Positions 35,307-44,099 of a stretch of 64,000 nt of DNA are shown here, piece after piece; within the stretch, counting starts at the first letter, position 1; every line of letters begins with the position of its first letter. The notes beneath the pieces were generated by a model, which saw nothing but the letters and a program-made list of their open reading frames with translations, was not told the DNA's origin and searched no databases. The DNA lies in assembly GCF_019972315.1 (NCBI RefSeq), contig NZ_BLIZ01000001.1:1976513-2040512 (forward strand). Direction: 5' to 3'. This stretch comes from Geobacter sp. AOG1 (lineage in GTDB: Bacteria; Desulfobacterota; Desulfuromonadia; Geobacterales; Geobacteraceae). Position numbers and translations under genes: made by a program.

Positions 35307-36170
35307 ATGGCGGAACAGATTATCGGTGTCATCGGTGGCAGCGGACTCTATGAGATGGAGGGGCTGACGGACATAGAGAAGGTGACGGTCGATACGCCGT
35401 TCGGTGCTCCCTCCGACGAATTTGTCACCGGCATCCTGGAAGGGGTGCGGATGGTGTTTCTTCCCCGTCATGGCCGGGGGCATCGACTGCTCCCCTCTGA
35501 GGTGAACTACCGGGCAAACATCTATGGTATGAAGAAGCTGGGAGTAGAGCGAATCATCTCCGTTTCGGCTGTGGGAAGCATGAAAGAGGATATTCCGCCG
35601 GGGGATATCGTAATTCCCGACCAGTTCATCGATCGAACCAGGGGAATCAGGAAGGATACCTTTTTCGGCGAGGGGGTCGTGGCCCATGTGGGCTTTGCCG
35701 ACCCGGTCTGCGGCTCCCTTTCGGACATCCTCTATGCGGCGGCACGCAAGGCGGGGGCCACCGCCCACAAGGGTGGTACGTACGTCTGCATGGAGGGGCC
35801 CGCATTCTCCACCCGCGCCGAGTCGCTGCTCTACCGTTCTTTCGGTGTGGCGGTCATCGGCATGACCAACCTGACTGAGGCGAAACTGGCCCGGGAGGCG
35901 GAAATATGCTACGGCACCATAGCGCTCTCCACCGATTATGACTGCTGGCACGAACATCACGACGACGTGACCGTCGATGCGATCGTGGCCATCATCAAGC
36001 AAAATGTTACCATGGCCAAGAACATCATCCGCCATGCCGTTGCCGAGATCGGTGGTGAGCGCAGTTGCCCCTGTTCAACGGCCATGCAGTTCTCCATAAT
36101 CACCGAGAAGTCGCATATTCCGGATGGGACACGGCAGAAGCTCGATCTGCTGATCGGAAAATACCTCTAA
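35307..36170 (+). CDS. mtnP: Methylthioadenosine-type purine phosphorylase
   Basis: The 287-residue protein is of the MTAP/PNP family, which splits 5'-methylthioadenosine (or inosine) with phosphate: IGVIGGSGLYEMEGL at 6-20, FLPRHGRGHRLLPSEVNYRAN near 51-71, GGTYVCMEGPAFSTRAES near 154-171, and GMTNLTEAKLAREAEICY near 187-204. GNAT-like substitutions that separate MTA from inosine enzymes cannot be judged with certainty, although TNLTEA with Asp in STDYDCW is MTAP-like. It lies 16 bp before the PfkB kinase. Confidence 0.88.
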   Translation: MAEQIIGVIGGSGLYEMEGLTDIEKVTVDTPFGAPSDEFVTGILEGVRMVFLPRHGRGHRLLPSEVNYRANIYGMKKLGVERIISVSAVGSMKEDIPPGDIVIPDQFIDRTRGIRKDTFFGEGVVAHVGFADPVCGSLSDILYAAARKAGATAHKGGTYVCMEGPAFSTRAESLLYRSFGVAVIGMTNLTEAKLAREAEICYGTIALSTDYDCWHEHHDDVTVDAIVAIIKQNVTMAKNIIRHAVAEIGGERSCPCSTAMQFSIITEKSHIPDGTRQKLDLLIGKYL

Positions 36171-36186
36171 GAAGGGAGACAGTCTC

Positions 36187-37101
36187 ATGGGCATCGTCGT
36201 AGTAGGCACGGTCGCATTCGATACGGTAGAAACACCTTTCGGACGGAGAGAGAATGTGCTGGGTGGTTCGGCAACGTACTTCTCCACCTCGGCAAGTTTC
36301 TTCACCGATGTCTCACTGGTGGCGGTGGTAGGCGAGGATTTTCCCGACGAGCATGTCCAGTTCCTCCGTTCCCGTGAGATCGACGTCCGCGGGTTGGCGC
36401 GCATTCCCGGCAAGACATTTCACTGGACGGGACGCTATGGCTACGATCTGAACGAGGCCCAGACCCTTGACACCCAACTCAATGTGTTGACTCAGTTTCG
36501 TCCCGACCTCCCCGAAGCATACCGGGAGGCAGAGTATCTCTTTCTTGCCAACATCGATCCCGACCTCCAGCTTGAGGTGCTCGACCAGGTGCGACGTCCC
36601 CGGTTGGTGGCATGCGATACCATGAATTTCTGGATAGCCTCCAAGCCGGAAGCACTGAAAAAAGTGCTGCAGCGGGTGGATCTGGTGGTTATCAACGAAG
36701 GAGAGGCGCGCCAGTTCACCGGTGAGGCGAATCTGGTCAAGGCAGCCCGACAGATTGTGGCCCTCGGCTGCAAACGGCTGGTGGTCAAGCGAGGCGAATA
36801 TGGTGTGCTGATGTTCACTGCGTCATCCATTTTTGCCGCACCCGCCTATCCGCTGGAAGAGGTATTCGATCCGACCGGTGCGGGTGATACTTTTGCAGGC
36901 GGGATGATGGGGTATCTTGCCAATACGGGGGACCTCTCCGAAGAGGGGATACGCCAGGGGATCGTCTTCGGTAGCGTCATGGCATCCTTCAACGTGGAGG
37001 ATTTCAGCCTCGATCGCCTGAAAAGCCTGGACTATCCCGAGATCGAGGAGCGCTACCGCACCTTCAAGTCTATGACCCATTTCGAGGGTCTGGCTGACTG
37101 A
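36187..37101 (+). CDS. PfkB family sugar/nucleoside kinase
   Basis: The 304-residue kinase has VGTVAFDTVETPFG near the N-terminus, GGSATYFSTSASFF near 25-38, and the PfkB signature 2 DPTGAGDTFAGGMMGYL near 228-244 with the catalytic Asp. The family phosphorylates sugars or nucleosides. Adjacency to the MTAP-like gene (16 bp) suggests a nucleoside or methylthioribose-related substrate, which is inference. GAAGGGAG precedes the ATG. Confidence 0.85.
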   Translation: MGIVVVGTVAFDTVETPFGRRENVLGGSATYFSTSASFFTDVSLVAVVGEDFPDEHVQFLRSREIDVRGLARIPGKTFHWTGRYGYDLNEAQTLDTQLNVLTQFRPDLPEAYREAEYLFLANIDPDLQLEVLDQVRRPRLVACDTMNFWIASKPEALKKVLQRVDLVVINEGEARQFTGEANLVKAARQIVALGCKRLVVKRGEYGVLMFTASSIFAAPAYPLEEVFDPTGAGDTFAGGMMGYLANTGDLSEEGIRQGIVFGSVMASFNVEDFSLDRLKSLDYPEIEERYRTFKSMTHFEGLAD

Positions 37102-37201
37102 AGCTAGCCGCCACCAGGCTTTGCGGCCTCGTAATCCTGATTCAGGCGAGTTGACAAGTTCTAAAACATGTTTCTCCGCCTGCGTTCGCCCGGCACCGTG
37201 A

Positions 37202-37230
37202 TTGACAGAACCGTTCAAATCTGGTAGCTT
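37202..37230 (+). promoter_or_regulatory. Possible promoter for PilW-like/RodZ-like operon
   Basis: TTGACA (37202-37207) is a full -35; TAGCTT lies 17 bases later (37225-37230), a weak -10. The site is about 85 bp before the TPR lipoprotein start. Confidence 0.45.
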
Positions 37231-37316
37231 TCACATCCTGAAGCTATTATCTCCTTACGGATAAACGTTTGCGGCTGCCGGCAAGGTGCCCCGACCCGTC
37301 GGGACAAGGAGTGAAC

Positions 37317-38063
37317 GTGAAGCTCGTCAAGCTTATCGGCATCTTATTTCTTTCCTCCTTCTGCCTCTCCTGCGCAGCGGGTTCCGCTGCCACCAAAAAA
37401 GCATCCTACCATTACCAGATGGGTCTCTCCAATTTCGCGGAAGGGAATTACACCAGTGCACTGGTCGAGTTCACCGAAGCGGAAAGCCTCACGCCGGACG
37501 ACCCGGAACTCCTCTACTACCTGGGCAGGACCTATTTCGAAAAAAAGAAGTACGACCTGGCGGAACAGCGCTATCTGAAGTCGCTTGCCTTGAAACCGAA
37601 CAATTCCAGTGTCCGTAACGATCTGGGGGTCGACTATCTGGAGATGAAACGCTGGGACGACGCGATTATCCAGTTCAAGATAGTGTCAGAGGACATCTTT
37701 TTTCAAAACCAAGAGGCGGCCAGTATCAATCTGGGCATAGCCTATTTCAACAAGGGGGATTATCCCCGCGCGCTGTCTGTCCTCCGGTCGGTCGTCGGCA
37801 ACAATCCCCGGGAACCCCGGGCCCGACTCAACCTGGGTAAGGTCTATTTCGCCATGGACAAGATCGACTTGGCGATTGGAGAGTACAACCGGGCGATCGA
37901 GCTTAACAGCAATTACGTCAATGCGTACTATAACCTCGGACTTGCCAACCTGAAACAGAAGGAAAACAAGGCAGCCGCGACCGCCTTTCGGGAAGTTCTG
38001 CGCATTGCACCCGATTCCGAACTCGGCCAACTTGCCAGGGAGTATCTTGATGTGCTCAAGTGA
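37317..38063 (+). CDS. PilW/PilF-like TPR lipoprotein
   Basis: The 248-residue precursor has a lipoprotein signal (lipobox FCLSC, Cys near 19) and at least five tetratricopeptide repeats from about residue 32 to 240 (for example YHYQMGLSNFAEGNYTSALVEF and ARLNLGKVYFAMDKIDLAIGEY). The layout matches PilF/PilW pilotins that assist type IV pilus secretin assembly at the outer membrane. GTG 37317 is preferred because AAGGAG lies 5 bases upstream; GTG 37311 also occurs. Its 3' end overlaps the RodZ-like gene. Confidence 0.78.
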   Translation: MKLVKLIGILFLSSFCLSCAAGSAATKKASYHYQMGLSNFAEGNYTSALVEFTEAESLTPDDPELLYYLGRTYFEKKKYDLAEQRYLKSLALKPNNSSVRNDLGVDYLEMKRWDDAIIQFKIVSEDIFFQNQEAASINLGIAYFNKGDYPRALSVLRSVVGNNPREPRARLNLGKVYFAMDKIDLAIGEYNRAIELNSNYVNAYYNLGLANLKQKENKAAATAFREVLRIAPDSELGQLAREYLDVLK

Positions 38064-38887
38064 GGGGCTGCTTGCCTGAATCGGGTCCCGGCCATAACGG
38101 CGAAAAGCCGATTGGTGCTTACCTGCGGGAAACTCGCGAGGCGCGTGGGTTGCACCTGGACGATGCAGCCCGGGTAACCCGTATCGGGAAAAATTATCTC
38201 GTCGCCCTCGAAGAAGGGATGTTCGACAAACTCCCCAATCCCGCCTATGTCAAGGGGTTTCTGCGTATTTATGCCGGTTACCTGGGACTCTCTGGCGATG
38301 ACGTCGTGGGGATGTTCGAGCGTGAAACCTCTCCACAACCGATCCGCACGGTGACCGAGAGGAAGTCTGCCCGGCAGGACATCCCCCCGACGCGCGGCAA
38401 GGGTCGCTGGCTCATACCATCCATGCTTCTCGTTCTGGTTCTCATGGTGGCGTATTTCTTCGACGATAGAGAGCCGAAACCCCGCCCCGCCCCGCCGATC
38501 CCAGTTCCATCTCCCGCGGCAAACGTGCAGGTTCCGGTGCAACCGGCCCGAACTTCCGTAACGGTCGTTGCGACTCCTCCGGCATCTTTACCCGAGCTCC
38601 CTCCTGCCGAGGTTGCTACCACCCCTTCCGAACCGCCGGGAAAAGGGATTGTTTTGCGGCTCAAGATAAATCAGGACAGTTGGTTGAATATTACTATTGA
38701 TGGTGCCATTTCCCAGCAGTACGATCTGAAGGCGGGAGATCTGATCGAGTGGAAGGGAGAGCGGTCTTTCGCCCTTGACCTGGGGAATGCAGGTGGCATC
38801 GAAGGCGAGTTCAACGGTAAGCCCCTCAAGCCCTTCGGCGAACAGGGGAAGACGGCCCATGTCGAACTGAAGGCAGACGGCGCATGA
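38060..38887 (+). CDS. RodZ-like HTH/DUF4115 membrane protein
   Basis: The 275-residue protein has a RodZ-type helix-turn-helix domain (about 17-90, with GAYLRETREARGLHLDDAARVTRI), a single membrane helix (about 115-133), a Pro-rich periplasmic linker, and a C-terminal DUF4115 domain (about 198-272, with DSWLNITIDG). RodZ links MreB to cell-wall synthesis, but many such proteins of this group have other roles. The GTG at 38060 overlaps the upstream stop; TTG 38072, behind GAGGGG, is a fair alternative. Confidence 0.8.
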   Translation: MRGCLPESGPGHNGEKPIGAYLRETREARGLHLDDAARVTRIGKNYLVALEEGMFDKLPNPAYVKGFLRIYAGYLGLSGDDVVGMFERETSPQPIRTVTERKSARQDIPPTRGKGRWLIPSMLLVLVLMVAYFFDDREPKPRPAPPIPVPSPAANVQVPVQPARTSVTVVATPPASLPELPPAEVATTPSEPPGKGIVLRLKINQDSWLNITIDGAISQQYDLKAGDLIEWKGERSFALDLGNAGGIEGEFNGKPLKPFGEQGKTAHVELKADGA

Positions 38888-38969
38888 CAGATCCGTTATG
38901 CCGACGCGGATGTAACAGACAAGAACGTACGTAAGGCAGGACGACTCAACGACAAGGAGATTGCTGCGT

Positions 38970-39707
38970 ATGCAACTGGCGGCGCGTTGCCGAAAATGCG
39001 GCAGGGTGATGAAGAGTGAGCGGGTGGACAGCTACCGGATCAAAATGACCTGCAGCTGCGGGTTTTCCGACTTCCGAACGATGACGGAGAAGGTCAAGAC
39101 CGTCAATCCCTTTTACCAGAAGGCAATATTCACTCCCTTCATCGAAAGCGAAAAGGGGAAGATGGTATTGACCATGCAGAAGGCCAACCGGGAGCACCTG
39201 GAGATCATCTCTCTGGAAGAGATCAGCATGCTTGTCTCGTCCGACTTCGATCTCCCGCAGGTGCTTCAGAAGGTCGCCCAGAAAATGGCCGGCCAGCTCA
39301 GGGTGAGTGTCTGCAATATCTATCTGGCCGAGGGAGATGAACTGGTCCTAGCCGCTACTCACGGTTTCGATGCGGAGTTTGTCGGCAAAATCCGCATAAA
39401 GGTCGGGGAAGGGATCACGGGTACTGTTGCCCGCGACAAGCAGTACATAGCCCTCAGCAGCGCCTCCCAGGACCCACGTTACAAACTCTTCCCCGAATTG
39501 CAGGAGGAGAAATACAACGCCATGCTTTCGTTTCCCGTTGCGGACAAAAACGAGGTATATGGCGTCATCAACCTCAACTCGACGGCCTTGAAGACCTTTT
39601 CCGATGATGAGATATACTTTGTCTCCATCATAGCCAACCTCATCCTCACGGCAGTCAAGCTGCGGAAGAGGGTGGCACTCGGAAAAACGGGTCGCGACCT
39701 GCCTTGA
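38970..39707 (+). CDS. GAF domain protein with N-terminal zinc ribbon
   Basis: The 245-residue protein begins with CRKCG and CSCG (residues 7-31), a likely zinc ribbon, followed by a short linker and a GAF domain (about 80-230, with IKVGEGITGTVARDKQYIALSSASQDPRY). There is no output domain, so it may sense a ligand and contact a partner. ATG 38970 is chosen with AAGGAG about 11 bases upstream; TTG 38961 is another option. It opens a run of signalling genes. Confidence 0.78.
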   Translation: MQLAARCRKCGRVMKSERVDSYRIKMTCSCGFSDFRTMTEKVKTVNPFYQKAIFTPFIESEKGKMVLTMQKANREHLEIISLEEISMLVSSDFDLPQVLQKVAQKMAGQLRVSVCNIYLAEGDELVLAATHGFDAEFVGKIRIKVGEGITGTVARDKQYIALSSASQDPRYKLFPELQEEKYNAMLSFPVADKNEVYGVINLNSTALKTFSDDEIYFVSIIANLILTAVKLRKRVALGKTGRDLP

Positions 39708-39742
39708 CAGGGTATAACTCCATGCTAGACTGAATCAGGACT

Positions 39743-40150
39743 ATGATTTCATCAGCATGGAGATTGCTTTTGCCGCGAGACCAGAAGAGAATCCTCGTCG
39801 TAGACGATGAAGAAAATGCCCGCATCGGTTTGTCCCGCCTCCTTGCCAAAGAAGGGTTTCTTGTCGACAGTGTATCCAACGGTTACGAGGCGCTTAATTA
39901 CCTGAGGCAGCAGGACGTCAACCTCATCGTGACGGATATCAATATGCCTGAAATGAACGGCATCAACTTCCTCAAGGAGCTGAACAAGAGTTTTCCCAAG
40001 AGCAACGTGATCATGGTCACCGCCTACGGGGGGGTCGAATCATACATCGAGGCGATGAATCTCGGCGCATTCGAATACATCAACAAGCCGGTAAAGATGG
40101 ACGAGCTGAAATCGATTCTCAAGAAGATATTCAAGGAAACCAACCACTGA
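39743..40150 (+). CDS. Single-domain response regulator
   Basis: The 135-residue protein is a stand-alone receiver: acidic pair VVDDEEN near 18-24, the phospho-acceptor Asp in LIVTDINMPEMNG near 62-74, the Thr/Ser position in VIMVTAYGG, and the Lys in YINKPVKMDEL. The first 14 residues look atypical, so an alternative start (TTG near 39770) is possible. It has no output domain and may act on a kinase or by protein contact. Confidence 0.85.
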   Translation: MISSAWRLLLPRDQKRILVVDDEENARIGLSRLLAKEGFLVDSVSNGYEALNYLRQQDVNLIVTDINMPEMNGINFLKELNKSFPKSNVIMVTAYGGVESYIEAMNLGAFEYINKPVKMDELKSILKKIFKETNH

Positions 40151-40182
40151 ATCTGCTAATTCCCGTCACGGAGGGTGTCACC

Positions 40183-40623
40183 ATGCAACTGGAAAAGATA
40201 CTGTTCGCTACCGATTTTTCCGAAAATTCAGAGCACGCCTTTGAGTACGCCCTCTCTCTGGCACGGCAGTTCAATGCCAGGCTTTACCTGGTCCATGTCA
40301 TCAACGAGCCGGTCGACTTGCGGGGCTTCTATGTCCCGCACATCTCTTTTGAAAAGCTGGAAAAAGAGATCGAGGAAGGTGCAGAAAAGATGATGCAGAA
40401 GTTCTGCCAGGCCAAGATGAGAGATTTCTCCAACTATGAATCGTTGATCATTGCCGGTATCCCCTACGAGGAAATTCTGAAAAAGGCCGAGGCGGAGAAC
40501 ATCTCGCTCATCGTTCTGGGGACCCAGGGGCGCAAAGGGCTTGACCATTTCCTTTTCGGCAGCACCGCAGAGCGGGTGGTCAGAAGTGCCAAGTGCCCCG
40601 TCATGACCGTCCGTCTCCCCTGA
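40183..40623 (+). CDS. Universal stress protein (UspA family)
   Basis: The 146-residue protein has the Usp fold: KILFATDFSENSEHAFEYALSL at the start and the ATP-binding GTQGRKGLDHFLFGSTAERVVRSAKCPV motif near 109-136, with G-2x-G-9x-G(S/T) spacing. It is likely an ATP-binding stress protein. It lies between two response-regulator genes, 32 bp after the first. CGGAGG precedes ATG 40183. Confidence 0.9.
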   Translation: MQLEKILFATDFSENSEHAFEYALSLARQFNARLYLVHVINEPVDLRGFYVPHISFEKLEKEIEEGAEKMMQKFCQAKMRDFSNYESLIIAGIPYEEILKKAEAENISLIVLGTQGRKGLDHFLFGSTAERVVRSAKCPVMTVRLP

Positions 40624-40723
40624 TGCAAGGCTCGGCCTTGCCGGGGCACACGACCAGGGCAGCAACCGCTGCCCTTTCTTTTTCCCTGTCGTCGACTCAA
40701 CCAGACTGAAAAACAACCGTACG

Positions 40724-41929
40724 ATGGAACGTTCTGGCACCCCTATGACAGAGGTTACACAGAAACCCAGAAAGATTCTGATCATCGATGACGAGAAGGT
40801 CATTCTCGACCTTACTTCAATCATCCTGAAAAACCGTGGCTACCAGGTGTTTACCTCCCAGGACGCCATGGCCGGCCTGGAGCTTGTCGAGGCAGAGCAG
40901 CCGGAGCTTGTCCTTCTCGATTTCATGATGCCCGGCATGGACGGCCTTACCGCTCTCAGGGAAATCAGGAGGCGTTTTCCCGATACCTACGTGATCATGT
41001 TCACCGGCAAGGGGAACGAAGAGATTGCGGTCGAACTGATGAAGGCGGGTGCCTCCGATTATCTGCTCAAACCGTTCAACAACCAAGACCTGGCCGAACG
41101 GATCGAGAACGTCCTGCACATTCGGGAGATCGAGATCAACAACCGGGAACTGCTCCGGGAACGGGAGCACCTCCTGGCGGAGATCGAGGCATGGAACCAG
41201 GAACTGGAGGCCCGTGTCCAGGAAAAGACCGAGGCACTGCAACGGGCTCAAGCTGAGATCGTCCAGGCGGAAAAACTAGCTACTCTGGGCTATTTGTCGG
41301 CGGGGATGGCCCACGAGATCAGGAATCCGCTCAACTCCATCACCCTGTTCGTGCAGCTTATCAAGAGCGGTCCGGACGAACCGGAAAAACTGGAATACAT
41401 CGAAAAAATCCTCAAGGAGATCGACCGGATCGACAACATCCTCCGCAAGCTCCTGGATGCATCCAAACGCCCTATGTACGAAATCCGCGAGGTACGAATC
41501 GACCAGGTAATCGATGGCATCCTCGACACATTCAGGCCCCAGATCGAGGTAAAGAAGGTCAGAGTAGAGCGTCTTTATCACCGCATCCCGCCGGCAATCC
41601 CGGCAGATGCTGCCGAAATCGAGCAGATTTTCACCAACCTCTTTCTCAATTCACTGCACGAGATGCCCACAAACGGCATCCTCGGTGTGGAGCTGGATCA
41701 CGATGACCAGGAAATAACCATCCGGGTAAGCGACACCGGCCCGGGTATTCCCGTGGAAAACCTTCCCAATATCTTCGATCCCTTTTTCACCACCAAGAGC
41801 AGCGGTACCGGCATGGGGCTGGCGGTGGTCCTCCGGATCGTCAAGACCTACAAGGGGAAAATCGAAGTGGAAAAAACCGACGAGACCGGCACTACCTTCC
41901 GCATCAGGCTCCCCCTTCGTTCACACTAG
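40724..41929 (+). CDS. Receiver-histidine kinase hybrid (REC-HisKA-HATPase)
   Basis: The 401-residue protein has an N-terminal receiver (Asp in LVLLDFMMPGMDG near 63-75), a coiled coil (about 135-185), HisKA with the phosphorylated His in AGMAHEIRNPLNSI near 194-207, and HATPase_c with NSLHEMPTNG-like N box, DTGPGIP and GTGMGLAVV. There is no membrane helix, so it is cytosolic. The order REC then kinase suggests that it receives phosphate from another kinase. Start is uncertain (ATG 40745 possible). Confidence 0.88.
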   Translation: MERSGTPMTEVTQKPRKILIIDDEKVILDLTSIILKNRGYQVFTSQDAMAGLELVEAEQPELVLLDFMMPGMDGLTALREIRRRFPDTYVIMFTGKGNEEIAVELMKAGASDYLLKPFNNQDLAERIENVLHIREIEINNRELLREREHLLAEIEAWNQELEARVQEKTEALQRAQAEIVQAEKLATLGYLSAGMAHEIRNPLNSITLFVQLIKSGPDEPEKLEYIEKILKEIDRIDNILRKLLDASKRPMYEIREVRIDQVIDGILDTFRPQIEVKKVRVERLYHRIPPAIPADAAEIEQIFTNLFLNSLHEMPTNGILGVELDHDDQEITIRVSDTGPGIPVENLPNIFDPFFTTKSSGTGMGLAVVLRIVKTYKGKIEVEKTDETGTTFRIRLPLRSH

Positions 41930-42001
41930 ACCTGTTTCCCCTTTTCTTTTAATGCTCTTTTTTGTATGATGCGGGCATCTGAAGCCCCTCGTGAGGTTGC
42001 G

Positions 42002-42406
42002 ATGGAACCCCTCTGCAGGAAAGTCCTCCTTATCGACGACGATCCTTTTTTTCTCAAGGTATTGTCCGACGTCTTTTCCCAGAACGGGTTCGAGGTCGTT
42101 ACCGCCGATAATGGCATTGCCGGCATCAAGGCCTTCGTCGATAACGCGCCGGACGTGGTGATCTCCGACCTCATCATGCCGCGCATGGGGGGGGTCAGTA
42201 CCTGCATGGAAATCAAGCGTCTGGCCGGTGACCGGGAGCCGGTCATCATCCTGCTCACCTCCATGTTCAGGGGGGCTCCCCATGAACACGAGATGCCGGA
42301 GATGGGAGCCAGGGTTCATATTCCCAAATCCACCAACCCCCTTGACATTGTCATCATTGTCGAACAGCTGCTGGAACGCCATCTAAGCCGGCCGGCCTCC
42401 AGCTGA
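42002..42406 (+). CDS. Single-domain response regulator
   Basis: The 134-residue receiver has the acidic patch LIDDDPF near 11-17, the phospho-acceptor Asp in VVISDLIMPRMGG near 54-66, and the Lys in HIPKSTNPLDIV. A short tail follows with no output domain. ATG 42002 follows GAGG by 6 bases; ATG 41966 is in frame but less likely. It ends 8 bp before the FAD dehydrogenase and may form a unit with the kinase upstream. Confidence 0.85.
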   Translation: MEPLCRKVLLIDDDPFFLKVLSDVFSQNGFEVVTADNGIAGIKAFVDNAPDVVISDLIMPRMGGVSTCMEIKRLAGDREPVIILLTSMFRGAPHEHEMPEMGARVHIPKSTNPLDIVIIVEQLLERHLSRPASS

Positions 42407-42414
42407 CGGTCCCC

Positions 42415-43995
42415 ATGCCCTTTCTGCTGCGCAATCTCATTCTCAATCTGGACGAAGTTGAAGAACAGCTCAAGTTCAGGCTGTGCGGCCGCTTTGGCCT
42501 GAAACCAGCGGCTGTCCTAACTTTCAACCTTGTGCGGAAAGGGATCGACGCCCGCAAGAAGCCGCGTATCAAGTTTGTCTGCACCGTGGAATTTACCCTT
42601 GACGACGAAGAGGGATTCTGGCGCCATTACGGCGATGATCCTGACCTGGAGCGGATTTCCCTTCTGTCTGAATCGGTTCTCCCCCATCTGACAACGTCCC
42701 GGCGGATCGTTATCGTCGGCGCTGGCCCGGCGGGGCTGTTCACCGCACTGCGGCTCACCGAGTACGGTCTTTCCCCCCTGCTCCTGGAGCGGGGGAAGCC
42801 GGTAGCGGACCGGGTCAGGGACGTGCAGACCTTCTGGAGCGAGGGAAATCTCGATCCGGAAAGCAATGTACAGTTCGGCGAGGGGGGAGCGGGGACCTTT
42901 TCCGACGGCAAGCTGACGACCCGGGTGAAAGATCCCAACACCCGCTATGTTCTCGACCGGCTGGTGCAGTTCGGTGCCCCACCGGAGATCCTCTGGCTGG
43001 CAAAGCCCCATATCGGCACCGACCGGCTGCGCGGGGTGGTGACCTCCCTGCGCCGGCACCTGGAGGCCCAGGGGGTGACGGTCCGGTTTCAGTCGCGGCT
43101 CAGCGGCCTTGTTGCCGGTTCCCGCAGGCTGGGCGGCGTGATTATTGATGGGCGCGAGGAATATCCTTGTGATATACTGGTGCTTGCGCCGGGGCACAGC
43201 GCCCGCGATACCTACGGGATGCTGGCGGAGTGCCAGGTCCTCCTGGAACCCAAACCGTTCGCCATCGGGGTGCGGGTGGAGCATCCCCAGGAACTGATCA
43301 ATCGGATCCAGTACGGTATTGCGTCACACCCCCGGCTCCCTCCGGCCGATTATCAACTGACCTACAATAATCCCCGTACCGGGCGCTCCGCATACTCCTT
43401 CTGCATGTGTCCGGGGGGGGTGGTGGTGGCCAGCACGTCGGAGAAGGGGGGGGTGGTGACCAACGGCATGAGCGGTCATCTCCGCAATGCCCCCTTTGCC
43501 AACAGTGCACTGGTGGTGACGGTGGGACGGGGAGATTTCCCCGGCAGCGGTCCTCTGGCGGGGGTGGAGTTCCAGCGTCATTGGGAACGGCTGGCATTCC
43601 GTGAGGGGGGGGGAGATTACCGTGCTCCGGCCCAGAACATGCTGGCGTTTCTCGGCCAGCCGGGTTCCCACCCCCTGACATCCTCTTACCGGCCGGGGGT
43701 GCGGGAGACCGACCTTGCCCAGGTGCTGCCGGACTATGTGGTGGCGACCCTGCGGGAAGGATTGCTCCATTTCGACCGGAAGATGCGGGGATTTGTCACC
43801 GGGGAAGCGACCCTGACCGGCGTGGAAACGCGGACCTCGGCGCCGCTCCGGATCGTGCGGGGAGAAGACTTCCAGTCAGTGTCATTGGAGGGGCTCTATC
43901 CTGCCGGCGAGGGTGCCGGTTACGCCGGCGGGATCATGAGTGCCGCTTTGGACGGCATCCGGGTGGCGGACGCCATTGCGGCGAAGTTGATGTGA
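42415..43995 (+). CDS. FAD-dependent dehydrogenase (COG2509 type)
   Basis: The 526-residue protein has a short N-terminal RRM-like or unknown domain (about 1-85), then a Rossmann FAD-binding motif VIVGAGPAGLFTALRL near 98-113, a conserved GEGGAGTFSDGKLTTR stretch near 156-171, and a C-terminal GAGYAGGIMSAALDGIR near 502-518. This matches the uncharacterised FAD-dependent dehydrogenase family COG2509. The substrate is unknown. Its stop overlaps the next frame. Confidence 0.85.
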   Translation: MPFLLRNLILNLDEVEEQLKFRLCGRFGLKPAAVLTFNLVRKGIDARKKPRIKFVCTVEFTLDDEEGFWRHYGDDPDLERISLLSESVLPHLTTSRRIVIVGAGPAGLFTALRLTEYGLSPLLLERGKPVADRVRDVQTFWSEGNLDPESNVQFGEGGAGTFSDGKLTTRVKDPNTRYVLDRLVQFGAPPEILWLAKPHIGTDRLRGVVTSLRRHLEAQGVTVRFQSRLSGLVAGSRRLGGVIIDGREEYPCDILVLAPGHSARDTYGMLAECQVLLEPKPFAIGVRVEHPQELINRIQYGIASHPRLPPADYQLTYNNPRTGRSAYSFCMCPGGVVVASTSEKGGVVTNGMSGHLRNAPFANSALVVTVGRGDFPGSGPLAGVEFQRHWERLAFREGGGDYRAPAQNMLAFLGQPGSHPLTSSYRPGVRETDLAQVLPDYVVATLREGLLHFDRKMRGFVTGEATLTGVETRTSAPLRIVRGEDFQSVSLEGLYPAGEGAGYAGGIMSAALDGIRVADAIAAKLM

Positions 43996-44099
43996 TGGAG
44001 AACAACAGCGCGGGAGCGCGGAAGCATGCAGGGGAGCCATTCAGGTTCCCGTCGGGCTTCCGTACTTCAGCCTTCCGTGCTTTCAAGAAGGGATCGGCT

